Assembly (NCBI GenBank): GCA_026261815.1 | Contig: JAMPIT010000230.1 | Location: 2,055,501 to 2,119,500, forward strand | Length of the DNA stretch: 64,000 nt | Direction: 5' to 3' | Source of the DNA: Monarcha castaneiventris obscurior | Lineage: Eukaryota > Chordata > Aves > Passeriformes > Monarchidae | In this document: positions 10,900 through 23,273 of the stretch, in pieces | How positions within the stretch are numbered: the first letter of the stretch is position 1 | Layout of the letters: every line of letters starts with the position of its first letter | Position numbers and translations under genes: made by a program | Notes under the pieces: model-generated | Seen by the model: only the letters and a program-made list of their open reading frames with translations | Told to the model about the DNA's origin: nothing | Database searches by the model: none

Positions 10900-12251
10900 T
10901 CACTATATTCACCCTTAAATTATCTCAGAAATTTTTACAACAGGCTAATGAGCTGGTGGTGGAATAGCTGCACGTTGTAACAGTGTGCACGAGGTCAGGA
11001 AAGAAAGCCACATACTGTACTTAGCATCAAGTAAAAGCCATCATCAGCCACCTTTGTAGCACCTGAGTAATCAGAAATGTGCACTTAGATCACTTTTGGA
11101 CAAGGGTATTTCACTAAGCTTTATGTATACATAAATTAGCGTAAAAGCCTGACCAATAATCATCAGAATTAAAGGTGATTTGACCTAAGGATGAGAAGTG
11201 ACCTCTGTAGTGGGTAAAACCTCCTATTACAGCTGGTCTGAATTCAGTAAGTGGAGGGTTTTCCAGCAATCTGAGTCACACCTGGTTTCTGGAGAGCTGG
11301 TGCATCTCGTCTGGTGGTTTTGGACCACTGGTGGTCAAGGGAAACAAGTGAGGCAAGTCTTGTAGGGTGAGATGTTGCTTTTTATTAGACCAAAATTGTT
11401 TTATTAGACCAAAACTGTTAGGAAAATCCACAAACTGAGAAAACCCTTCCCTGGGCTGTGAGAGGATTTATTGAGGCAGCTTATTTGCTCATTTCAGCAT
11501 TTTTGGTTGGCCTCATGAGGGATCTTGCACCCAGATCTGGTCACTTGCTGGTGTGTGCATCTTTCTTGGACATACCTGCGATAAAGGAGAACATGTGTAT
11601 CTCTGCTTTTATGCAATAGATTCAGGGGTACAGGTTTAAATCTGTTTGACGTACATATAAATAGATATAGACTTTTCTTTCCTCCCTGACTGAAATGCCA
11701 CTTGCAGAGGAAGCAGTGCAAGTAGATTTTCACATGACCACCCAAGGACTAACAAGTGGCAAGATTTTAATAAAGGCAATATTCAGACTGAGCAGTACTG
11801 GTAACTGACCAAACTGTGGTGTTGGGGAGCTTTGTCTAGAAATTACTCACCAAAAGTTTTTTGGTAAAGGGGTTTTGGTTTTTTTTTTCTTCCAGAAACT
11901 GCATGTGCAAAATTCTTAGAATGTAACCAGTAACTGAGAAGGAAACAGAAAGGGAAATAAAAAATAGATGTTGATAACTTATTTTCATACAGTCTCTGAT
12001 TCTGGAGAAATGGGCCCTCAGCACACCCAAGGCAGCCAGACACAACCTCAAAATGCACATGAACATCAAAAGAAAATAAAATTATTTTAATTTTTATGAA
12101 CCAAGTTGTGACCTATTAAACAGGTAGTGTGTCTCCCTCCAGATATAGCTGAGATTTGACTTTTTCGTGTTTATTAAATGTGCAGGAGAATATGTATTAG
12201 GCATTGAGGTCTTCTCAAGCAAGATAGTAGAAGTTTGGGTTGAAAAGGTGT
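10900..12251. other. unique AT-rich sequence with a 19 bp tandem duplication
   Basis: The only structure seen is a direct duplication of a 19 bp unit (TTTTATTAGACCAAAAYTG) at 11380-11417, with one base difference between the copies. No exon or known repeat. Confidence 0.5.
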
Positions 12252-12299
12252 GGTTCATAAAATGATTGGTTCATAAAAATGATTGGTTCATAAAAATGA
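12252..12299 (+). repeat. tandem repeat, 16-17 bp unit, three copies
   Basis: Units GGTTCATAAA(A)ATGATT at 12252-12267, 12268-12284 and 12285-12299 (last one partial). The copies differ only by one A, so the amplification is recent. Confidence 0.9.
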
Positions 12300-14833
12300 A
12301 CTGATAAATCTGAAGGTGTATTCATTTCTATGGGATCAAGCTATTGTTTTCCCAGATGATCTTTAGGGAACATGAAGTACTTTGGACAAGCTGCTGCTTA
12401 TTTCACTGCCATTTTATCTCAATGAACAAGGATTATTCTTTAGCCATCTTGATGGAAAACAACAAAAATTTAACCAACAGTCTCTTTTAATAACTATGGC
12501 CATCGGAGGGTTTGAACTTGCCTTCCCTAAAATAAGGTAGGCATTTCACTATCCATCAGGATACAAGATCTTTGGCTACCTTCCATGGGAATTTAAAGGT
12601 GTTAAATTAGCTACAGGAGGGTTTCACTATTGTTCCCTAAATGTAATGGAAGCAAATTTAAATTTACAAGGGGGAAAAGCTAATAATTAAAAATTGAACA
12701 TAAGGGCTATAAAGTACAAAATGGGCTCCCTTGGACTGGGTTACAAAACTTCAAGAAAAGTGCAACTCCTGCTGTGTTGTGCTTTTCTAGAATGACTTAA
12801 AAAAAGAGGTTTCTGAAAGGTGTTTTTTGTTGTAAATTAATTGCTTGTGGCTTCCATGGATCTTACAGCCTATAAAGCTGTCCCCATTATGGTTTCTATT
12901 GATTATTTCATGGAGGGTTCCCCCTCTGCTTCTTCTTGTCACACACAAATTCATAGAAATGTTGGTGAGGAAGTTGTGAGAGTTACCAATGCTCCAGATC
13001 TGTCGGGCCTAAGGACTTGGGGTACAGATCAGGGCAGTCTCCAGTTCCCTCTCAGATTTCATGCATTCTTCCCTTTTCCACGCAGTATCCCATGGGCCAC
13101 TGGCAGCCACTCATCCCAGTAGGTGTCACGGTCCTCTTCTGCATGAGCTCCATGATTTATTTGGATTGGGTTGTTTATCTACCTATAAGAGCCCTGACAG
13201 AAAAGAAAATAAACACTCCTAGAGCTGGAGGCAGCTGGAAAAAGGTCTGAGGGCACTGCAGGGTCTGCCAGCAACCTGGCAGGTGACAGGGAACTACCAA
13301 GGGAACTCATCCTCACTTTCTCCCTCCACCAGGAATTCCAAATATGCAAGTGATGTGAAATCCCAGCAGTCCCAGCTGCCACAAAGTGGAAATGCCACAA
13401 CGTGGAAATGACACATCTCAGAACTCCCTTACTGGGAAAAAGGGCCAAGGGAGAACCTTGTTCTTGGGGTGTTTCTCCTGCCATAGGATGTTCCTTTCTG
13501 AATTTCAGCCTGTTCATCAGATATCTTCCTGCCCAGAAACTTATGCCTCAGACAGATTTTTCATCTATAAAATTCCATTCATCTCCTTATTCCCCTTTTC
13601 CTCAAGCCACCAGTTTGTTATTATTATTTTTAATATTTAATCATTGCAAAACCACTTCTACATTTTCTCTGACTCTTGTCACTCTTGTCAAACAAGGAGT
13701 TGAATTGTGCTGCCTTCTAGGGCTGTTCCTTTCCTTAGTTCTACTTTTTCACTGAACCTTTTTCACTCTCCTAAACTTTTTTTTCTGCTCAGACTGAATT
13801 TCCTCCTGTCTTTTCAGCCCTAGTCTGTTTTCAACCAGAGGATATGAACTCCTTGTCTCTTGGGACAGCTGACCTGATATGAAGAACATCACACTGTTGG
13901 TGACAGGGTTCTGAAGTGCCTATGGGGAAAAGAGAGTTATCCAGGCAGCTCCTGCTGTGACTTCAATAGCACGTGGTGCACAGGAAAATGTTTGAAGGGG
14001 ATGGTCATTTTAAGGCTGTAGGAAAGCAGAAAATGGGACACAAAGCAGGGTGGGGTTGCCAAGGGTAATCCCCGGTGCTTACTTGCATAAGATAAGGGTG
14101 TTTATAGAAAGGTTGTGCATTAGAGTTAATCCCTGTGGGTGCAAATGTATTCGCTGATCTGAAGGATGCTGTGAGACATCAGCGTTAGTCAGGTCACTCA
14201 TGGCTGGAATTGAGCTATGTCAGCTACTGATCCCATAACAAAAGGGGGCTGAGTAAGGAACAGGGAGATTTTTGCTGAGCAAATGTGAAATCTTTGTTCC
14301 ACTCCTTTGGCAGAGACTCTGTTTCATCTTGTTTAGCACTCCTCTGCAAATGAGCTGCTTAAAAATATGGGTTTCCCTTCTCCTTTTGGAGAAGGATAAC
14401 AAAAGTTGAAAGATTTTGTGTTTCAGCTTAAATTCCAAGAGGAGGAAAAGCAGGAATGGAAATCTGTTACGCTGCTGCTATATACCAACACATATGACTA
14501 AGTGGCACAATCTGGGCTCAAACTTTCATTATCAAGGACTGATCACTTCTGAACATGGAAGAAAGTTTCACCCAGAACTCTTGGTCCCTGGCACAAGGAC
14601 TCAGTGCTTGCAGAGAGTAAGGACAGTGAAGTTGGTGTAATTGTCAAACAAAGCTGCTGGCAGTCGGCAGGGCTGGAGGTGCGTTGTGCAGCAAACTCTT
14701 TGCTCATTGAAGATCAGCTTCTACTTGCTCCCCCAGCACATTAATCATTAGCTGGAGGTGGATGGAGGGGTTCAATCTTTAGCAGAACTTTTATGTGTTC
14801 AAACTGCTGATCAGTGATGAGATGACAGCAGAT
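12300..14833. other. unique AT-rich sequence, no gene recognised
   Basis: About 2.5 kb, AT-rich on the left (12400-12840). Many short open frames, none with a known domain. No repeat family is recognised. Confidence 0.5.
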
Positions 14834-14892
14834 CACAGAATCGCAGGGTGTGCTCAGCTGGAAGGGACCCACAAGAATCATCGAGGTTTAAG
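14834..14892 (-). mobile_element. CR1 LINE, very short 3' end remnant
   Basis: Read on the plus strand it starts with the inverted CR1 tail 'ATCACAGAATCGCAGGGTG', then 'CTGGAAGGGACCCACAAGAA' and 'TCATCGAGGTTTA'. These match the last about 60 bases of a CR1 copy on the minus strand. Its tail differs from the 1488/41036/42040 type and resembles the copy at 17332. Confidence 0.8.
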
Positions 14893-15728
14893 GCTGCATT
14901 TGAGATGTTTCAGTGTCACTGATGTTCAGAAAAGAGCAATTCAGACTGACTGCTCAAGCAAGCACCCCTATGGCAGCCAGAAGAGATCACTATTTAACTA
15001 ATCAGCAACTGCTTTTTTCCACTGACTGGGTGGGGATCAAGGATCTGGTGGCCCAGAGGTTGCAGAGAGTCTTGGTTTCTCACTGACTTCTGGAGTTCCG
15101 GTTGCATACTCTGGGCTTTAAAGTCTCAAGGTCATCTTCACCTGAGCTGTCAGATGGGCAAGGTGGTAGAATTATCAGTTCTATCCAGAGCAAGACAACT
15201 TCAGCCTGGAAAGTGAGTATCCCCAGACACTGTTCTGGTGTCTCCCTTTGGACTGCCATTTCTCCTCCCTGTCTCCAGTTTCCCCACATGCAGTGAAAAA
15301 ATTCCAAAGGCACTTCCCCACAGAGCAGGGACCCAGAGAAGAAAGTCCCCTGATAGACTTTCTGACATCCCATGGTGCCATGTCCTGCCACCAGCAGCAG
15401 ATGGGTGGATGCAATGAAGCTGCCAGCCTGTATCCAAACCCTCCCTTCCCAACACATCGGGCATTTCCAAACCCACATTACCTGTGTGAGACTCAGTGGA
15501 GGCAGCAGTCCTTGGACAGAAAGCCTGGCATGATTTCAGTTTGCAGAGCGTTTCAGTCAGCAGCCAACCAGACTCTTGTTCAGTATTCAGCATTTTATTT
15601 TTTGTACAGAAATAAATGACAAAATTCCCATGATCTTCAAAGGTACAATATATCCCTGAGTCCGTATGCAATACATGAGTACTAGATGGAAATAGATCCA
15701 CTGGGATCTGATACTGGTGAGATTCAAG
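14893..15728. other. unique sequence, no gene recognised
   Basis: Open frames at 15201-15701 (-, 166 codons) and 15248-15619 (+, 123 codons) cover the same DNA on opposite strands. Neither has a recognised domain. No repeat is seen. Confidence 0.45.
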
Positions 15729-16015
15729 TTTTATTCTTTCAGCTGCTGTGCATTATTTTACTTTATTTTATTTTACTTTATTTTATTTTATTTTACTTTA
15801 TTTTATTTTATTTTATTTTATTTTATTTTATTTTATTTTATTTTATTTTATTTTATTTTTATATTTCATTTTATATTTTATTTTATTCTTTTAGCTGCTG
15901 TATGTTATTTAATTTTAGTTTAATTTAATTTAATTTAATTTAATTTCATTTTTTATTTTATCTCATTTTATTTTATTCCATTTTACTTTATTTCATTTTA
16001 TTTTACTTTTAGCTC
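15729..16015 (+). repeat. ATTTT-type pentanucleotide array with an internal duplication
   Basis: Almost 290 bp built from TTTTA units, with runs of TTTAC, TTTCA and TTTAA variants. The non-repeat motif TTTATTCTTTYAGCTGCTGT occurs twice, at 15730-15749 and 15882-15901. The array has therefore duplicated together with its left flank (offset 152 bp). Further variant blocks (TTTAA, TTTCA) follow to 16015. The overlapping Phe/Tyr/Leu/Ile-only open frames are by-products of the repeat. Confidence 0.93.
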
Positions 16016-17331
16016 TACAAATAAATTCTTCAGTTTATTCAAAGAAAGAAATAACTGATCCAGCATAGTACAGTCTGTGATTCTTTCCATAATATGAAAA
16101 TCCAGAGATTTGGATCAAACTATATTCCTGAACAGAGATTTGGGAAAAGGCGGGGGGGGTGGTGGTGAACTCAGCTCTACTTTGCAGCGCTGATCCCAAT
16201 TCCAGGCATAACCGTCTCCAAACGCTGCAGATGGAAACTCCGCTGAAACAGAGAGGTTGGGTGTGTGGGGAAGGAGCAGAAAAAGCGTGGCAGGATCAGG
16301 TGAGGCCGTGCTGGCAGGGAGGGGGGCAGTGGCAGCGCTGCTGCCGTGGCTGCAGCTGCCGGGGACGTCGGAAGGGGTTGACTGAGCAGCAAAGTGCACA
16401 ACTCCCGGCTGAGCCCAGCCCTCGTGAGATCAGCCCACCGTGACTGCCAGGCCAGTCCCACGTGGGAGGGTGGGATCTGTGGATGCCCCCGGAGCCAGCA
16501 GCTGCATCCATCCCTGGCTGCCTTCCCCCGGGGCTCTGCTCACCTGCACACGCCTCATCGCCAACGCAAACACGGGCCGGGATCCTCAAAGGGCTGCCAG
16601 CCACTGCCGGCTGATTTATGAGTTGCTGTCAGATGCAATGCAATAGAAGGAGGCTTTCGAGCTTCCCAGGGAGACCAGGTGGCTCTGGAGAAACCTCTCT
16701 AGGTCAAGGCTGTTGGTGGTAAGTGCCCCCGGCTACTCACAGCTTGGAAAATTGTACTTTCCGCAGCTGAACTTCTGAAGGAACCTGAGAGCGGGAGGAA
16801 ATGGACGGGCGGTGATTCTGCATGACCCCATCTCCTGCAGACAGGAGCTGGATTGCTGGGGGCAAGTTATCCCCTAATTGAGCATTACAGACATTAGTGC
16901 TGTAGCTGACCCAGCAGGCCCAGTTAGGCACCGTGGCCACGTTCAAGCACATGACCCAAAACCAAAGTAGCCGTGTGTGTTTTGAGAGAGGGCGGTGAAC
17001 ACAGCAAGCAGATGTGAGGATGAGGGGGAAAGGCAAAGCTGTGAAAGCCTCTTGCTCTCCCCTCTGGAGCACCTGCTTGTGGTCACAGCTGAAAGGGGAG
17101 TTCTTGACCCTGGAACTGCTCCAATATAGTGATTTTGTTGTGCCTGGCTCAAGACCAACCGGGGTTCAGCAGCAGGCTGTGCGGTGCGAGGAGCAGAGGG
17201 AGAGGCACAAGCTCCATGTGTTTCCCCACTTGTTTCATTTGAGAGTGGTGTAGATACATCAGGAGAGAGATAAATCCCACCCGTTTGTCCATGGATATAT
17301 CTCTAGGGGTCAATGCTAGAATTACACTTCC
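16016..17331. other. unique sequence with a GC-rich centre
   Basis: 16140-16640 is GC-rich with moderate CpG, and several open frames cross it on both strands (16115-16604), none recognisable. The right part to 17331 is ordinary unique sequence. Confidence 0.45.
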
Positions 17332-17555
17332 TCAAAATCGTAGAATATCCCGAGCTGGAACGGACCCACAGGAATCATCCAGTCTAACCCCTGGCCCTGC
17401 ACAGGCACCCCAACAATCCCAACCTGGGCATCCCTGGGAGCGTTGTCCAAATGCTCCTGGAGCTCTGGCAGCCTCGGGGCCGTGCCAACTCCCTGGGGAG
17501 CCTGGTCAGTGCCCACCCACCCTTTGAGCGAAGAACCTTTTCCTAAATCTAACCT
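17332..17555 (-). mobile_element. CR1 LINE, 3' fragment including the end of ORF2
   Basis: On the plus strand it starts with the inverted tail ('TCGTAGAATATCCCGAGCTG'), then 'GACCCACAGGAATCATCCAG', and ends near 'TTTTCCTAAATCTAACC'. In the minus-strand frame the residues before the tail read like the C-terminal end of CR1 reverse transcriptase ORF2 (a LPELQEHLDNAPRDAQ-type string), in a damaged frame. About 225 bp remain, truncated at the 5' end. The subfamily differs from the 1488/41036/42040 group. Confidence 0.9.
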
Positions 17556-18539
17556 TTTTAGCATCTCTGCTGAAAAGCTCCAGACCGGCTTTGCAGGCGG
17601 GGTGGGCAGATGGCATCCAGCTGAAGGACTCAGTGACACCATTTGTCACAGTAAAGAGCCACCAGACCAGAAGCCACCTTCTTGGCTCATTGCAGCCCTG
17701 ATACTGCAAGTGGTGAGGCCATATGCTGTCTCCCACAACCTGTGAGTCTGTTCACATCTCATCAGGACCTGTGCTGAGATGCTCTGAGACCTCTCTATTT
17801 ATATGGCGTGGCTTATAAGCGTCTGCATTTGTCACTCCGTGTGTGAGTCTCATGCCAGGTTTCGAGTCTGGGATAGATCTCTTTGGTGGCCCAGGAGGGT
17901 CAGGATCCTTCTTGACCAAAACTGTGTCCCTCAGTTTTGACCATGTTTTCCCATCCTGGTTTTGATGGCAATCCAAATTTCAGACAACCTTTTATAAAAA
18001 CCATTTTGCTCTTTTTTTTCTTGGTCTCCCTCTCTCCCTCTTTTTTTTTTATATTTTAATTTGAACAGGTCTAAATCTCCCACACACTGACCCAGACACC
18101 GATGTGGATCCAGATGGTTGCACTGGGATCTGACATGCAGCCGGTGAACACCAAGCCCAGGACACAGAAACATTCCCAGAGCACAAATCCTAGGACTAAA
18201 TGCTCTGTGCAGATTGCCCAGAAGTGGGACTTTTCCTCACAGGGAAAGTTTTCCTCCAGGGGCTCAGACTGCTACAAAGAAGAGCAAGTGAATTTGCAAA
18301 TCCACATCCCTGTATCTGTGCAGAAATGCCACAGAAATAAAATATTCACCCATAGAGGTATTCTCCTACAATCCTTTTCAGCCAAACCTTTGCCAATTTT
18401 CACTGCCCAGTTCTGCTTTTTGTAAAGGCTGTGGGGAACTACCAGGATAAGGGAAGGGGCGCTGGCATGGCTCCATCCTCCTGCACTCATTCCAGAGGCG
18501 AATAGCTCACATCCACAGGCAACCCCCAGCCCTGGCACT
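17556..18539. other. unique sequence, no gene recognised
   Basis: Contains a pyrimidine-rich tract near 18008-18055 (CTTTTTTTTC, then CCCTCTCTCCCTC with T10). Nothing else is recognised. Confidence 0.5.
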
Positions 18540-19010
18540 GCCAGGAGAGGAGATGCTGCTCTGCCGGAGCCATCCAGGGCTGCTGTCAGCGATGGATTCT
18601 GGCAGGTTCCTCCTCCATGTCCCTCGCAGAGGGCGCAGGGCGCTGCTCTGGCTGATCCATCCCTGCCGGGCTCGCAGGGAGCCAGGGGTGGCCACTGCGG
18701 GTCCCCAGCGCTGGCAGGGCCGGCTGCCACCGCCTGTGCCCTCACTAAGAGGATCGGAGAGAGCCCGGGGAGGCAGCCAGGGCGGACACGATGTCAGCCC
18801 GTGTCCCTCCGGCTGAGCAAGGCTCTGCTCATTGCAGGGCACGGGAGAGGCAGCCTGAGCCGCGGGGGCACGGAGCGGGGATGCAGCGCAGCAGCAGAGG
18901 GCGAGCAGCCAGGCTTTCCCCGGGTCCCAGCCGCCCTTTCCTGCCGGGTTGGCCTCTGGAGCTGCTTCACGCCGTCCTTCAGCAGAAATCCCTCCTGAAG
19001 GAGGTTTTCA
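18540..19010. promoter_or_regulatory. CpG-rich segment, island-like
   Basis: GC-rich with many CpGs (GAGGGCGCAGGGCGCTG, GAGCCGCGGGGGCACGGAGCG). Open frames run on both strands (18272-18745 -, 18507-18842 -, 18553-18816 +, 18791-19021 +), typical of GC-rich DNA with few stop codons. No start site, TATA box or known exon is seen. It could be an unannotated CpG island, or only local GC richness. Confidence 0.3.
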
Positions 19011-19705
19011 GGGAGCTGTGAGTTAAGTGTGGCTCCTCCTTGGCCCCCTGCCCGGCGCTGAGTTCAGGCTGTGAGTCAGGGAGCAGGGGAAGGGAGCCAG
19101 GGGATGCTGTCATACTGAGAGGGGAAATTTGGGCTCCACAGCCTCCTGTTACGTGGGAGTGGTGCTTGGAGGTGGCTTTTGTAGGTGGGAATGCCCCCTC
19201 TGAGTGACGCTTCTGGGCCCTGCTGTACTCCTGGGAGTCACTGCAAAGTGGCGGCTCAAGGAAAAGGACCCCAGCATTGAGCTCAGCTTACATACCACCC
19301 CTCTGCGTCTGGGAGCACTCTGCACTCTCTGGAATGCTAAAGATAGCTCGTGTACCCTTACATCAGCTGGCCAGCATCATCTGGTGTCCGAGGGGACACA
19401 CAGAACCTCTGGACCTGCCAAGCCTTTGGCTCACCTCAGCAACCACACTCCATGTGACAGATTTGGAAAGGAAAAGGAAGTGTTTCAAGCCACTTACACA
19501 TTTCCAGGGACCAGGTTGTGAAAAACCAGCTCTTGGCTGCTCTGCATGGGACCATCTGGAGATTCTGAGGGAAGCTGGGAGCTGAGGTCGTGCAGGAGAT
19601 GCTGATCTGTGCCCTTGCTGCTGTGGCTGCTACATAATGGGGAGAGGATTAGGGAGCTGTGTGGGGCAGCGCCCTTCCCAGAGCTAATTAAGTGACTTAA
19701 TTTTG
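19011..19705. other. unique sequence, no gene recognised
   Basis: Mid-GC sequence with overlapping open frames on both strands at 19204-19585 (+) and 19494-19904 (-). The latter runs into the CR1 copy. No domain is recognised. Confidence 0.45.
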
Positions 19706-20009
19706 ATGGGGACAGACTTTTTAGTAGGGCCTGTAGCAATAGGACAAGGGGCAATAGTCTTAAACTAGAGGAGGGTAGATTCAGACGAAATGTAAAGTAG
19801 AAAATTTTTACAATGAAGGTGGGAGGCACAGGCACAAGTTGGCTGTGAGAGGTGGTGGATGCTCCACCCCTGAAAAATTTCAAGGTTTGGATGGGGCTGA
19901 GCAACCTGATCTAGCTGATGGTGACCCTGCTCATTGCAGGGGGGCTGGACTAGATGGCCTTTGAATGCCCCTTCCACCCCAAAGCATTTTATGGCCCCGT
20001 GACCCTATG
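19706..20009 (+). mobile_element. CR1 LINE, 3' fragment (about 300 bp)
   Basis: The order of blocks is that of the CR1 3' end: 'AATAGGACAAGGGGCAATAG', 'TAAACTAGAGGAGGGTAGAT', 'CAGACGAAATGTAAAGTAGA', 'AAGGTTTGGATGGGGCTGAG', 'GGACTAGATGGCCTTTGAAT', 'CCCCTTCCACCCCAAAGCAT', ending 'TGACCCTATGA'. The 'ACTAGATGGCCTTTGAA' wording marks a subfamily different from the other copies. It is clearly mutated and truncated at the 5' end. Confidence 0.92.
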
Positions 20010-23000
20010 AAGTGCATCTTGGCCCACATTATGTGAACCAGAGCAGAGCACATGAAAGCAAAGTGGGGGACCAAGGGGTGGGACCCCCTGTGGCAGAGTG
20101 GGAGGCACTGCAGAGGTGCTCCCAGCACGGGCAGGGACTCAGTTCTGCAGTGGCTTTGGGAGTGACCCACACAGGGAGCTGTGCAGGCACGGGTGGGGTC
20201 CTAAGCGGGCTGGACAGCAAGCTGCAAATCAAATCCATGCATCTGGAGCATGGAGTGGCTCTAAGACTCACCAGCTCCGTCTTATTTAAAAACCCCCAAA
20301 CTGGGACACTCCGCAATCCTGACCCCCTTCGGGATGCTCCATTTAGAGAGAATACAGCATTCCTCTCTCAAAATCACATAAACCCAGGAAACCAGGGATG
20401 CTGGCAGCTGCTTGGATAATTTGGCTGACTGAGCATGACTTTGATTCATTTATTTTTTGAGAGGGAAATATCTGGCTCAACTGGAGACTAATTCCCTCCC
20501 TCTCCTGAGATTGTCTTTAATAGCTAAATCTCAGCTCTCTCCCTCGCTCTCATACCTCTGGAAACAATTGAATCAATTTCTTGTTTATAAAATGCCTGTG
20601 TTTATGTACAGTTGACAAAATAAAAAACCTGTCTTCTATTTTTCTGCCAGATCTCAACAACATTAGTCTTTGAGGAAAATTTTCACTTTATTTTATGTGT
20701 TTTTCTCAATCTCTAGTCTCAAGCAAGAGACACCTTTAAAGAAATAGGAAATGAAGTCCAGAGTGAGATACACATTAAGGAATTCAGGTTCTGACCTAAA
20801 TCTATTTTTCATCCAAACCTGAATCCAAATACACTTTATTTTCAGAAGCTGATAGCTGGAGCTGGACTTGAAACACACCACAGAGATTTCTTTATCACAG
20901 ACATAGGCCCTGAAGATCTGCTTTAGTAGCTGTTTTTCAGACATCTGCTGAAATTTTCTCTGCCCTTGGTCATCTGAGGGTGAGGGGGGACCACGATATT
21001 TCAGGCTGAGCAGCAGGATGGCATGGGGCAACCTCTTCTTGCAGGAAGGGTTCCCCTGATCTATTTTGAACATCTGCTTTGGGTGAGAACAATCACACCA
21101 GGACATCACAAACATTTAAGGGGATCAGATGGTAACCTGTTTTCACAAAGATGTTCACATGTGGCCCAAAAATGCCGTGGTTTGGTGCTGGAAAAGCACC
21201 TCACAGCTACATCTGACAGGCACAGGTGAGAGTGGGACAGCAGGAGCTCACCATGGACAAACAGGACTTGGGATGCTCCATGTGAAAAGCTCAAAAGCTG
21301 TTCCTCTATGGAGCATTCCAGATGTGCTTTCCAGCTCCAGAGAGTTTTAGAGACCAAGAAATGAGAAATGTACTTATATTGGTCCAATGTAAAGTAACAC
21401 TGGCTCAATTCCCGAGTGGTTTGATCAGTTCATCTCCATGCTCTAATGTCAGGCTGGCAAAACATCCCAGCTTCTCCCAGACCCAGGGCAGTCTCCCTTG
21501 GCAAACACAGCTCAGCCCTAACACGCATGAATTTGGGCTCTCCCATTCAACCTTTGGCCCTCAACCTCATCCTGCTGCCAGCAGTGTTCCCAGGGCTCAG
21601 GGCAAGTCATTGCCTGTGCTTCACACGTGTGTCCCTGCGGCTGTGATATCACCAGAGACCTGCCTGGCACAGCTCTTCTCTCCCAGTCCCTCCCAGAAAG
21701 AAGCAGGGACTTTGAAAGGAAAAATGAGTGCACACACAGAGCCACTCTGGCACAACCACCGTGCCTTTAATTTACATTCTCCATTTGCTTGAAGTAACAT
21801 CATCATGTAGACAAGCTGTAAATTCATTTGTGCCAAAAAAATCAAGTTAATCCCTGCCTTTCTTAGTGCTCATCAGACAGAGTTTGCTCCTGGCTTTCTG
21901 GCTCTGAGAAGGAGCCTCCAACAGGTTTTCTGTACCTTAAGGTACCCACAGCCAGTCATGTCAGGGTACTTCTGGGAAAGTAATTTAAAAAAAAAATACT
22001 TCTCATGCCAGAATCTAGGCTGTGGAGAGTAACCTTGGGCAGTTTTTACTAACTTGTGGATTTTGAGTGCCTGGTGAGGTTGTGAAACACTTGCATAGGT
22101 GGTTTTGTGTTAGAAGAAACAGTTTTAGCCAGCAGCAACAAGGAACCTCCCACATGGGAATCGAGGCAGACCTTGGCTGGAAAGACGTCACACTATTCAG
22201 GGAGCTGCTAAATGTCTTTAATTGCTTTCAGCACTCAGTCCCTGCACCGTGAGTGCATTTTTTACCTCTGCAGCTGGTAACCACCAGCACATCTCACTCC
22301 TTGCCCGAAGGGACTGAGCTGCTGCTGTATGGACTGGCTGGAAACTGGTCCCAGCACGAGGCAGTTTGAAAAGTGCCAGTATATTTAAATGAAATGATGT
22401 GAAAAGGAGCTTTATCTTCTGTCTGATAGATGTGTGCAGCTATTTTTACCTCGGCATATCTAATTTTTATGTGCAATCTAAGGTAAACACACCGCAGAGG
22501 GAAGGTAGAGCAGTTTCAGTCAGCAGTAAACTTTGCAGAGGCAGCTCCAAGGAGGGGATAATCTTTCCCTTGTCTAGTTTGTTTGGAAAGAAAATTAAAC
22601 TTGCTTTTTCTCATTGTGTGTTTACCCATTGTGTGCACATTGGTTCTCAGTGGTGCAAAGTACAGCTTTTTCTGCCTTACAGATCAGTCTATAAACATGT
22701 TCACTTGCTTTTGCTGCTTTTTTGACTTTAAGCGATTAAAAAACCCCCCAAAACCCAAAAAATCCACGCTACGTTTGCCAAAAGAACATTTTCAGCTGAC
22801 TTTTGCTGTGAGTAAAAGGAGAAGCTGAGCTCTGTATTGCGGTGAAACAGAGATTTTATTCCTATTTCTTGTGAACATTCATGGTACAACCTGTGCAGGA
22901 GCAGGAACATTTTCTTCCCCATCTCACTGGGGTTTGTGTCACAGCCAGCAGCGCAGTCCCCTCCCCTCCTTTGAAGGGAGAGATGTTGTTTCTATGAGGC

Positions 23001-23255
23001 AGGTGGACAAATAATGTTCAGGATTGAGCCAGGTGTGCAGCCCTGTAAAACCCATGGTTTAAAGGTGTTTTTGGCCTGGGGACCAAAAATAAAAGTGAAA
23101 AAACTGACCATACCTATGACTGATCCAGTGGTTTGATACAGAGTAAAGTGATATTATAGATACAAATGTTATCTCTGAAAGACGTTAAACCCACTTCTAG
23201 GGGAACATTTATTGGTGGCTGTATCTATTGGCTGATTAACCATTTATGAAAACAC
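20010..23255. other. unique sequence, no gene recognised
   Basis: About 3.2 kb. 20430-20640 is AT-rich, repeat-free and CpG-poor and could be conserved non-coding DNA, but it shows no clear motif cluster. No repeat family, RNA or exon is recognised. Confidence 0.45.
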
Positions 23256-23273
23256 ATAATAATAATAATAATG
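23256..23273 (+). repeat. short (AAT)n microsatellite
   Basis: Five to six perfect AAT units inside 'CACATAATAATAATAATAAT'. Confidence 0.85.

Noticed and set aside
10427..10918. 163-codon plus-strand open frame across the X-box block
   Set aside because: It crosses a TTTA microsatellite and ends in poly-T-derived poly-Phe. No domain, and half of it is simple repeat.
12480..12700. Possible mitochondrial or tRNA-like insertion (GGGTTTGAACTTGCC)
   Set aside because: The surrounding sequence does not match any mitochondrial tRNA or gene order that I know, so the motif alone is not enough.
15686..15928. Open frames rich in Phe, Tyr, Leu and Ile
   Set aside because: Translation of the ATTTT array, with no sequence beyond the repeat.
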